Positions 15,271 through 22,838 of a DNA stretch of 50,205 nucleotides are shown here, piece by piece (the first letter of the stretch is position 1; each line of letters begins with the position of its first letter). The stretch is from UBA11524 sp964464815. Lineage in GTDB: Bacteria > Bacillota > Clostridia > Christensenellales > Aristaeellaceae. The notes beneath the pieces were generated by a model. The model worked only from the letters and a program-made list of their open reading frames with translations. It did not search any database and was not told the origin of the DNA. Made by a program: the position numbers and the translations under genes. Location of the stretch: assembly GCA_964464815.1 (NCBI GenBank), contig CAYXHF010000015.1, forward strand, positions 1-50,205. Direction: 5' to 3'.

Positions 15271-18200
15271 TTACTTCTGCGTCCAGTTCTGCTGTGCGCC
15301 CACGTTGTAGTTTTCGGGCAGCACACCGTCTTCCGTCAGCACAAAGCCCAGGTCAGCCGTCAGCGTTTCCGTGGCCGATGCAACCTGCACCGGAACGGAC
15401 TCGCCGTCTTCGCCCAGGACAGAGCCAATCGAGGCAAAGTCCGTGCAAATCTGGGTCGGCTTCACTTCCTTGGGATACTGTGCCTTGATGGTGTAGATGG
15501 CCGGGTACAGCTCCTCAAAGCGGTAGTAGCCGTACTGGTTGGTGGTCGTGGTCTGCACCAGTTCCCCATCGCGCCAAAGCTCCACCGTCATGTTCGCCAG
15601 ACCCATTTCCCCTGCATCCTGCAAGCCGTTTGCGTTCAGATCCAGCCAGCAGAAGTCGCCCAGCACGCCACTCTTGACGCTGCCAATGTTGCATTCCAGC
15701 TGGTCGCGCCCCATTTTCAGGGGCAGCACGTCGCTCTTGCCAATCTGGCTGTCGCACTGCGTCATCACGCTGATGAGCGCGCCGCTTTCCAGACGCTCGT
15801 CTTCCTTTTCCACCACCACATGGTCAGCAGGCAGGCGCACCGTCAGCTGATAGTCATCCGGCATCAGACCCGTGAAGGCATACAGGCCGTCGTCCTCGGT
15901 CACGATGGTGGACAGCACGTTGCCGTGCGCGTCCATCAGCTCCACCGTGCTGCCAGACACCGGCACGATTTCGCCGTCATTGTCCAGCCAGACAAGGCCA
16001 GCAATCGTCGTTTCCTTGCGCAGACCCAGCATGGGCGTGGTGATTTCAGCGGCCTCATCGACCGTGATGTTCGCCATCACCAGCTGGCCATCCTGCTCCG
16101 TGAAGGTCGTATCGCCCGTCTGTGCGCTCATGACGCCTTCCGTCAGCGGATACACCAGACTGTAAGCACCCGGTGCAAGGCCTTCCACCGTGAAGCGGCC
16201 CTCGCTGTCGGTCAGCAGCGTCTGATACAGCACGCCGTTGCCATCGAGCATCAGCACCGCTTCGTTTTCAGGCGTATATTCGCCCTCGGTGAAGCGACCG
16301 TCGTTGTTTTCATCCAGCCAAACCTGGCCGGAAAGCTTGGCCGGTGTCACCGCACCAAGCTCCTGATTGACCCATTCGCTGCCGATGGTGACTTCCAGCG
16401 CGGCTTCCTGTTCATTCAGGCCAACCGTCAGCGGGAGCGTCACCTGCTCATTCTTGGTGGAGAGCACCATGCCCTCTGGCAGCACCAGCGTCAGCGTGTA
16501 GGTATCCGGGCGCAGACCGTTCAGGGCGAACGAGCCGTCCTCCTCGGTCTTCACCATGACTTCTTCCAAGTCACCACGGGACGGCGTCAGGAAGATGCTG
16601 GCGCCCGCCAGGCCTTCCTCCTTGCTGTCCCAGATGCCGTTGCCGTTATGGTCGGCGAAAATCGCGCCATCAATCTGGCCCAGCGCCAGCGCACCGCACA
16701 GAGGCGCGGTCACAACATCGCCGGAGGAAATGGTGAACCATTCGCCCACACCTTCCTCAGAGATGACGTTGCCGCCCTCGGTGACGTTGGCAAACACGCC
16801 ATCGTCCGGCAGCTCATAGACCAGATAGTACGTACCCGGCAGCACCGCGTCAAACACGTAATCGCTACTGGCCGTCACCACGGTGCGGAAAACCTCACCG
16901 CTGTTGCTCATCAGGATAACCGTCGTGCCCTTCAGGCCGGCTTCATCCTCATCCAGCAGACCGTTGTCATTCTTGTCGGCAAAGACCTTGCCCTGCACCG
17001 TAGCGGGCGTGACAAGACCCATGTTCATGCCCGTGACGCTTTCGCCCATGGGCACGGTGAATTCGTTGCTCTGACCCTTGCTTTCGGAGAGGTTGTGCAT
17101 CACGTTGCCTTCGCCTTCCGACGTGAAGGCCAGACCGTCCACCGCCGTTGCGCTGAGCGTATAGACGCCGGGCGCGACCTTATCAAAGGCATATTCGCCG
17201 TTGCGGTTGGTCTTGACGGTGCGTTCGTTGCCCTGCGCATCGGTCAGGGTGACGTTCATGCCGCTGATGCCAGCCTCGCCGCTTTCCATGTAGCCAGAGA
17301 AGTTGTCATCGCGGTAGACCGTACCGGACACCGTGCCGTAGGTGATGGCACCGATGGCCAGCGTCATTTCCGAATCATTTTCCAGCACCACGTCATTGAT
17401 GGTGACCTCGCGGCGCTCCGTGCCGGGCGCGAAGACGTTGCCGTACTCGCCTTCACCGGCGATGGTGTACACATAGCCCGTGGGGATGGTCGACTTCACG
17501 CGGAAGGTGCTGCCACGGATGTTGGAGAAGGTGAAGCGGCCTTCCTCGTCGGAAACGGTGTTGAGCAGCTCCTTGCCAATGGACTGGCGGTAGAGCACAA
17601 CCTTCGTGCCGGCGATGGGCTTTTCGCCCTCATCGTAGACGCCGTTGCCGTTTTCGTCCATGAAGCAGATGCCGTTGATGTTGGAGCCCTGCATCACGCC
17701 GATAAGCACTTCCTGCAAGTCGCCACGCTCGAAAATCATCTGATCGACCTCGGAGCGCTTGAACTCCGACGTCAGCAGGGAGCGACGGTTGCCGCCCGTC
17801 TGGCTGTAACGTGCAAAGACGAGGCCGTCGGGCAGGAAGTATTCCACATTATACGTGCCATAGCGCAGCTGACCCAGATAGAACGAGCCATCCTCCGCGC
17901 TTTCCGTTTCGTAGACCAGACCGTTCTTCACGCCGGTCGCGACGATGCGGATGCCGGCCTGACCGGGTTCGCCATCCTGATAGATGCCGTCGTCGTTTTC
18001 GTCCAGCCAGATCATACCCTTGAGCGCCGCCATCGTCATCACGCCGATGCCGACATCATTGACCGCACCCTCTGCCAGGGTAAGCGGCGTGCTGTCCTGA
18101 CGCTGCTCAATGGATTCATCCATGATGGAGAGCTTTTCGCCAATGCTCTTGGCGCGGATGCCGAAGCCGAAGCCAGCGGGCAATTCAGCACGCAGGATAT

Positions 18201-20127
18201 ATTCGCCTGCGGGCACCGCCAGAGAGGCTTCACCATTCTTGTCAGACTCCGCTTCAGCCGCCACAACCTCCATACCGCCAACGGTGGAGACCAGCTGCAG
18301 CTTCACGCCGGAAAGTCCTTCTTCATACATGCCACGGGAGCCGTTATTGTTGCTATCGCGGAAGACATGCACATTCAGCGCAGACAGACGGGCTGCCTTT
18401 GCATTCATTTCTGCGCTTTCTTCGCCGATGGTTACCACGCTGCTGGGAATGACCGTACCGTCCTCGGTGTCATAGGCGACGATGTACGTGCCGTATTCCA
18501 GCATATCCATCTGCCACGCGCCGTTTTCGTCCGTCACCGCCTCCGCGATGACCGTGCCATCCTCATGCAGCAGCTGTACCTGCACATTGCCCATCGTCTG
18601 GCCATTCAGGTCAAGCACGTGGCCGGACACATCGCCCGTGGCGCGGTTGGCAAGCACGGGCAGCGTGATGGTTTCGCCAGCGCCCACCGTGGTGGTCAGC
18701 GTAGCGGTCACGCCGTTGTCCGTTTCGGTCAGCGTCCAGTCGGGCGCGTCGTAGCGGCCACGCGGCAGCACCACCGTCACCTGATACGTGTCAGGATACA
18801 GCTCGGAGACGACAAACGTGCCATTGACGGCAACCGTCTCGCTCATGCGCTGGCCGGAAATCGTCACCTGCGCCGGCGCGGACAGCTCATTCATCGTGCC
18901 CGTGATGGTACCGCCCATCGTCATCAGGATTTCGTAGGTGCTGGTCTTCATCGCCTCGACGTTGACCATCCACTCGACTGTCTTCCTCTGGAGGTTCGGG
19001 TAGCCGTTGACACTGCTCAGCAGCACACCGTCGGGCAGCGTCAGCGTGACGGTATACGTGCCATAGTGCAGCTCGTCTTCCATCACCAGCTTGTCATTTG
19101 TCAGATAGCCCGTGCGGGTTTCCGCGCCATCCTGACCCACGATTGTATAGGCCACAGACGCATTCGCACCACTCATGGACAGCTGCACCGTACCATTGAC
19201 AGGTTCCGGCGTTGCCGTGGGTGTGGGCGTCGGCGTCGGCGTTACGGTCGGCGTCGGTGTTGCCGTCGGTGTCGGTGTCACCGTGGGCGTTTCAGTGGGG
19301 ACAATCGTCGGCGTCGGCGTTGCGGAGGGTTCCGGCGTGGGTGCCTCCGTCGGAACCGGACTTTCGGTCGGTTCTGCGGTGGGCGTCGGCGACGGAGACG
19401 GTGTGGGCGTTGCCGTGGGTGTGGGTGTCGGTGTCGGCGTTGCCGTAGGTGTAGGCGTCGGTGTCGGCGTTGCGGTCGGCACCATCGTCGGCGCCGTATA
19501 ATAGTAGGAAGCATCAATCGCCGTTACCGACTCCGGGCCGGTATAAGGCTCAACGTTGATGATCTTGTCGCGCCAGCTTTCAATCGCCAGCGACGCTTCC
19601 GTCATGCGCAGGGTGTACTGGCCTGCCTTGATGGAGAGCGGCAGGGCATAGTCACCACGGCTGTCCGTTTCAAAGGTCATGACGGTTTCGCCGCGTTCGT
19701 TAATCAGCGCAAAGGCGCAGCGGCTCTCCGTGTGAATTTTGAACAGACCGGTGTCCGTCAGGACAGCAATCATGGCCGTGTTCGGGCGGCCATCGTTGAT
19801 GGCGACGGTGTAGCTGCTGGCGACGATTGCCTCCTCCGGCATGGTTTCCATGTCCGGAATCAGCTGCACGTTGCCCGTACCGGTCAGGGTAATCGGTTCG
19901 CAGCCAAAGGCCGTCACCTTCAGGCGATTGACGGCCTTGCCATTCTGCATGACCGTGAATTCACCCGTCAGGGGCTCTGTCACATACTCCCCATCACTGT
20001 TTACATACATTCCCAGAAATTCCAGCTGAAAGATCGTCAGCTCCGTCGCAATCGCTGCCGGCAGCAATGACGATGTCATCAGCATCACGAGCATGAGCGC
20101 TAAAAACTTCTTGCCCAGCTTCCTCAT
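15271..20127 (-). CDS. Giant secreted protein with SdrD_B-like calcium-loop repeats
   Basis: 1,618 residues. A signal peptide (1 to about 27, ending AAIATE) is followed by an N-terminal globular part (to about 210), a Pro-Thr-rich linker of about 100 residues (about 212-309), CnaB-like domains, and about nine consecutive SdrD_B-like domains (about 575-1600). Each repeat opens with a strand and an acidic loop such as WLDENDDGIYQDGE or FADHNGNGIWDSKE and ends in a GxY beta-sandwich core. Such loops bind Ca2+ in staphylococcal Sdr adhesins. No LPxTG motif, C-terminal membrane helix, S-layer or dockerin module is visible; it ends GAQQNWTQK. GGAGG lies 10 bp before the chosen start. Adhesion or matrix scaffolding is inferred. 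It is monocistronic. Confidence 0.88.
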   Translation of the reverse strand: MRKLGKKFLALMLVMLMTSSLLPAAIATELTIFQLEFLGMYVNSDGEYVTEPLTGEFTVMQNGKAVNRLKVTAFGCEPITLTGTGNVQLIPDMETMPEEAIVASSYTVAINDGRPNTAMIAVLTDTGLFKIHTESRCAFALINERGETVMTFETDSRGDYALPLSIKAGQYTLRMTEASLAIESWRDKIINVEPYTGPESVTAIDASYYYTAPTMVPTATPTPTPTPTATPTPTPTPTATPTPSPSPTPTAEPTESPVPTEAPTPEPSATPTPTIVPTETPTVTPTPTATPTPTVTPTPTPTPTATPEPVNGTVQLSMSGANASVAYTIVGQDGAETRTGYLTNDKLVMEDELHYGTYTVTLTLPDGVLLSSVNGYPNLQRKTVEWMVNVEAMKTSTYEILMTMGGTITGTMNELSAPAQVTISGQRMSETVAVNGTFVVSELYPDTYQVTVVLPRGRYDAPDWTLTETDNGVTATLTTTVGAGETITLPVLANRATGDVSGHVLDLNGQTMGNVQVQLLHEDGTVIAEAVTDENGAWQMDMLEYGTYIVAYDTEDGTVIPSSVVTIGEESAEMNAKAARLSALNVHVFRDSNNNGSRGMYEEGLSGVKLQLVSTVGGMEVVAAEAESDKNGEASLAVPAGEYILRAELPAGFGFGIRAKSIGEKLSIMDESIEQRQDSTPLTLAEGAVNDVGIGVMTMAALKGMIWLDENDDGIYQDGEPGQAGIRIVATGVKNGLVYETESAEDGSFYLGQLRYGTYNVEYFLPDGLVFARYSQTGGNRRSLLTSEFKRSEVDQMIFERGDLQEVLIGVMQGSNINGICFMDENGNGVYDEGEKPIAGTKVVLYRQSIGKELLNTVSDEEGRFTFSNIRGSTFRVKSTIPTGYVYTIAGEGEYGNVFAPGTERREVTINDVVLENDSEMTLAIGAITYGTVSGTVYRDDNFSGYMESGEAGISGMNVTLTDAQGNERTVKTNRNGEYAFDKVAPGVYTLSATAVDGLAFTSEGEGNVMHNLSESKGQSNEFTVPMGESVTGMNMGLVTPATVQGKVFADKNDNGLLDEDEAGLKGTTVILMSNSGEVFRTVVTASSDYVFDAVLPGTYYLVYELPDDGVFANVTEGGNVISEEGVGEWFTISSGDVVTAPLCGALALGQIDGAIFADHNGNGIWDSKEEGLAGASIFLTPSRGDLEEVMVKTEEDGSFALNGLRPDTYTLTLVLPEGMVLSTKNEQVTLPLTVGLNEQEAALEVTIGSEWVNQELGAVTPAKLSGQVWLDENNDGRFTEGEYTPENEAVLMLDGNGVLYQTLLTDSEGRFTVEGLAPGAYSLVYPLTEGVMSAQTGDTTFTEQDGQLVMANITVDEAAEITTPMLGLRKETTIAGLVWLDNDGEIVPVSGSTVELMDAHGNVLSTIVTEDDGLYAFTGLMPDDYQLTVRLPADHVVVEKEDERLESGALISVMTQCDSQIGKSDVLPLKMGRDQLECNIGSVKSGVLGDFCWLDLNANGLQDAGEMGLANMTVELWRDGELVQTTTTNQYGYYRFEELYPAIYTIKAQYPKEVKPTQICTDFASIGSVLGEDGESVPVQVASATETLTADLGFVLTEDGVLPENYNVGAQQNWTQK

Positions 20128-20196
20128 CTGCTTCTTTCCTCCATCTGAATTATCCAAACTCCATCGGGAGTCGAATATCATAGCTTCGCATATTAC

Positions 20197-20225
20197 ATGG
20201 TAAATCAATCCGGCCAAGTTGTCAA
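20197..20225 (-). promoter_or_regulatory. Promoter of the giant secreted protein gene
   Basis: Minus strand: TTGACA (20220-20225) and TACCAT (20197-20202) with a 17-bp spacer, about 70 bp before the start codon. The -10 box is weak. Confidence 0.55.
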
Positions 20226-20267
20226 CCTTTCCGAGACTTTTTTTACAAATTGTCACACTTTTTTCAC

Positions 20268-20308
20268 GAAAAAAAAGAATGCAGTGCCGGATATCGCCTC
20301 TGCATTCT
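20268..20308 (-). terminator. Terminator after the GH27 gene
   Basis: AGAATGCAG (20276-20284) pairs with CTGCATTCT (20300-20308); a run of A to the left of the stem gives the U tract on the minus-strand RNA. Confidence 0.85.
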
Positions 20309-20328
20309 CTCTTTCTACCTATATTATA

Positions 20329-21576
20329 TTACTCAACGAGGAAGACAGCCGCATCATGAGGCTGGAGCGTGACAGTCAGTCCGTCCTGTGCCGACACGGT
20401 TTCCTTCGTCCACAGTTCACGCGCCTGGCCGCAGAAGCCTTCCAGCATGTCTGCGGAGATGTGCAGCGTGCGCTCCTCCTCCGACAGGTTGAACAGCGCG
20501 GCGTAGATGCCCTTGCCGTCCTTGCGGGGCGCAACCCACAGGCTTTCCGCATCCGTGGTCGTCAGCGGATGGCCGCACCAGCTTTCCTTGCCGATGTTCA
20601 GCACATCGCCATTGGTCAGCAGGGCCAGCGTGAAGTCGTCGTTCTTCGTCATTTCGCCGCCAATCATCAGCGGAGAGCGCATCATGCCCCACAGCGTCAT
20701 CATCGTGCGCTGCTCAGCCTGCGTGAAGTGCGTCCAGTCGTCCGGATTCGTACACTGGCGCAGCGCACCCACGGGCAGCATGTCCGCATCCGGCCAATGA
20801 CCCGGTGCGGCGTGGATGCACCACTTCTCCGCACGCTCGAACATGCCCTTGAGCAGGCGCCAGTCGTCCCAGAAGTCGTCGGTGATGCGCCACATGTTGG
20901 CATACTGCTTCAAATGCTCCGCCTGCTCCACCGGCGCAGGGCCAGGAGACAGGGACAGCACCATATCGCGGCCAGAGGCGCGGCAGGCATCGGAAATCAG
21001 CTCAATTTCGCGGCGGCAGTGGGGATATTCACGGGCAATGTCATCGCACTTGATGAAGTCCACACCCCACTGGGCATACATCTGGAAGATGCTGTCATAA
21101 TACGCCTTAGCTTCCGGACGGTCGCAATACAGGCCGTACATATCCGGATTCCAGAAGCAAATGCTGTTGGGATTGGCCGCCTCATGGCAGCCCTTGTCGC
21201 TGCCCAGAATCGGCAGATGCTGATGCGCCGCCATTCTCGGCATGCCGCGCATGATGTGGATGCCGAACTTGAGGCCCAGCGAGTGGACATATTCAGCCAG
21301 CGGCGCAAAGCCCTTGCCGCCCTCAGAGGACGGGAAGCGGCCCGGTGCAGGCTGCAAGCGGCCGTACTCATCCATAATGACATGCGAGAACGGCTCATAC
21401 GCATGCGACGAGGCGGTCGGCTGATACCACTGAATATCAACCACCACGTACTCCCAGCCATAAGGCTTCAAATATTTTGCCATATACTCGGCATTTTGAC
21501 GGACGGTCTTTTCGTCCACCGCCGCACCATAGCAGTCCCAGCTATTCCAGCCCATCGGGGGATTCTGTGCGATCAT
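20329..21576 (-). CDS. GH27 family glycoside hydrolase (alpha-galactosidase type)
   Basis: 415 residues. The N-terminus NPPMGWNSWDCYG is the GH27 hallmark; DFIKCDD carries the nucleophile (Asp 178) and ITDDFWDDW the acid/base Asp (233 or 234). The C-terminal beta domain is present. There is no signal peptide, so it acts in the cytoplasm on imported oligosaccharides. GH27 includes alpha-galactosidase, alpha-N-acetylgalactosaminidase and beta-L-arabinopyranosidase; the last would suit the xylan-like setting, but sequence alone does not decide. AAGGAG is 8 bp before the start at 21576. An own promoter lies just after the araC-type stop, so it can be expressed apart from the regulator. Confidence 0.9.
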   Translation of the reverse strand: MIAQNPPMGWNSWDCYGAAVDEKTVRQNAEYMAKYLKPYGWEYVVVDIQWYQPTASSHAYEPFSHVIMDEYGRLQPAPGRFPSSEGGKGFAPLAEYVHSLGLKFGIHIMRGMPRMAAHQHLPILGSDKGCHEAANPNSICFWNPDMYGLYCDRPEAKAYYDSIFQMYAQWGVDFIKCDDIAREYPHCRREIELISDACRASGRDMVLSLSPGPAPVEQAEHLKQYANMWRITDDFWDDWRLLKGMFERAEKWCIHAAPGHWPDADMLPVGALRQCTNPDDWTHFTQAEQRTMMTLWGMMRSPLMIGGEMTKNDDFTLALLTNGDVLNIGKESWCGHPLTTTDAESLWVAPRKDGKGIYAALFNLSEEERTLHISADMLEGFCGQARELWTKETVSAQDGLTVTLQPHDAAVFLVE

Positions 21577-21627
21577 GTGTATTTCTCCTTTTTTGCTCCG
21601 CTTATGAAAAACGGTTTTCTGTCCTAC

Positions 21628-21656
21628 AAGATACCATAAAGCCAGCATCCTGTCAA
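21628..21656 (-). promoter_or_regulatory. Promoter of the GH27 gene
   Basis: Minus strand: TTGACA (21651-21656) and TATCTT (21628-21633), 17-bp spacer, in the 86 bp between the AraC-type gene and the GH27 start. Confidence 0.75.
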
Positions 21657-21662
21657 TCTGTG

Positions 21663-22580
21663 TTACACGGTTTTTTCCGCACTATAGACATTGCGGAATT
21701 GGCTGGGCGTGCAGCCGCGAAGGGAGCGAAACACGCGATTGAACGTGGCAATGCTGCCAAAGCCGACGCGCAGGGCGACCTGCGTAATCGGCAAATCTGA
21801 CTGACTGAGCAAATCTGCCGCCATGCTGACGCGCCGCGCATTCAGATACTGCGTGAAGGTGCTACCCGTGTGCTTGGAGAACATGCGACTGAGCGTATAG
21901 CGGCTGAAGCCCGCATAGTCGGCCAGAGAATCCAGCGTGATGTCCTCGGCGTAGTTCTTGTTGACATAATCCAGCGCACGGTTGAAGGCATCCTCGCCGG
22001 AAATGCGGTTGATGGCGTTCAGCTCCTCGCGGCTGGCGATGGTCGGCAGGTATTTTTCGCCCAGCAGCGCATACACGTCCAGCAATCGCGCATAGCAGTG
22101 CATGTTGCGCAGTGTGCTGTAGCTTTCATATGCCGCCACCAAATCCATCAGCACCTGACGCACCGGCTCGGTGGCCTCCTCGTCCTTATTCAGGTAGATG
22201 GTGCGCAGTGTCATGGAGCGCAGGGCGGAAAATTCCTTCATTGTAAATGCACCGTTCATCTCAAAGATGACGAGGTAGCGTTCGCTACCTCGTTCCATGC
22301 GCAGCGCATGCGGCTCGCCTGGCGGCACAATCAGCACCTCGCCCGCACGCACGAAGAATTGCTCCTTCTGCGTCGTCACATAGCAGCCACCTACCAGCGG
22401 CAGGCAAATTTCCGTCGCCGAATGGAAGTGCATTTCATACGAGTCAGGATTCGGTTGATGCCAGACACGCACCGTCGCATTCTTCTGATAGGTGACAAAT
22501 TCTCTTTCGCCCTTCATCACACGGAAGCCAGCGGCCGTGCGCGGACGATCCAGCTCATTGATTAGTTGGCGATTATTCAT
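21663..22580 (-). CDS. AraC family regulator with cupin sensor
   Basis: 305 residues. The N-terminal half has a cupin pattern (EMHFHSATEICLPLVGG, then PPGEPHAL) typical of sugar-sensing AraC proteins. The C-terminal 100 residues contain two helix-turn-helix motifs, SLADYAGFSRYTLSRMFSKH and ITQVALRVGFGSIATFNRVF, and the family-end PSQFR. It probably binds a sugar and activates the divergent transport operon and the GH27 gene. The divergent operon promoter has a good -10 but no -35, as expected for an activated promoter. AAGG (8 bp) or AAGGAG (about 12 bp) precede the start. Confidence 0.93.
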   Translation of the reverse strand: MNNRQLINELDRPRTAAGFRVMKGEREFVTYQKNATVRVWHQPNPDSYEMHFHSATEICLPLVGGCYVTTQKEQFFVRAGEVLIVPPGEPHALRMERGSERYLVIFEMNGAFTMKEFSALRSMTLRTIYLNKDEEATEPVRQVLMDLVAAYESYSTLRNMHCYARLLDVYALLGEKYLPTIASREELNAINRISGEDAFNRALDYVNKNYAEDITLDSLADYAGFSRYTLSRMFSKHTGSTFTQYLNARRVSMAADLLSQSDLPITQVALRVGFGSIATFNRVFRSLRGCTPSQFRNVYSAEKTV

Positions 22581-22642
22581 ACTTTCTGCCTTCTCCTTTC
22601 CTTTTCGTGCAGAACTCTGCGTTTTCTTTTCTCTTTTTCTCC

Positions 22643-22671
22643 ATCATATCACAAAGTGCAATCCATTTCAA
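22643..22671 (-). promoter_or_regulatory. Promoter of the AraC-type gene
   Basis: Minus strand: TTGAAA (22666-22671) and TATGAT (22643-22648), 17-bp spacer, 63 bp before the start codon. Confidence 0.75.
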
Positions 22672-22727
22672 GCAAATTCTGAGTAAAGACGAACAAAGTT
22701 TGATAAGAAAATATACGCCATCAGATT

Positions 22728-22733
22728 TATAAT
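22728..22733 (+). promoter_or_regulatory. -10 box of the transport operon without a matching -35
   Basis: TATAAT at 22728-22733; the only -35-like hexamer, TTGATA (22700-22705), is 22 bp away. This suggests a promoter that needs an activator, fitting the divergent AraC-type gene. The operator itself was not identified. The leader to 22839 is about 100 nt. Confidence 0.45.
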
Positions 22734-22838
22734 ATGGTTGAAAGTAAGCCGTTTTGCATCAAACATCCCGCCAATCGCAGGACGATTCGGATGTCAAATC
22801 GTGATTCGGCAAGATTGAAAAGGAGGGACGACGGAAAG

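Noticed and set aside
15229..20070. Open frame of 1,613 codons on the plus strand opposite the giant gene
   Set aside because: It is rich in His, Arg and Gln without domains, as expected for the antisense of GC-rich coding DNA. The minus strand shows a signal peptide, repeats, a ribosome binding site and a terminator.
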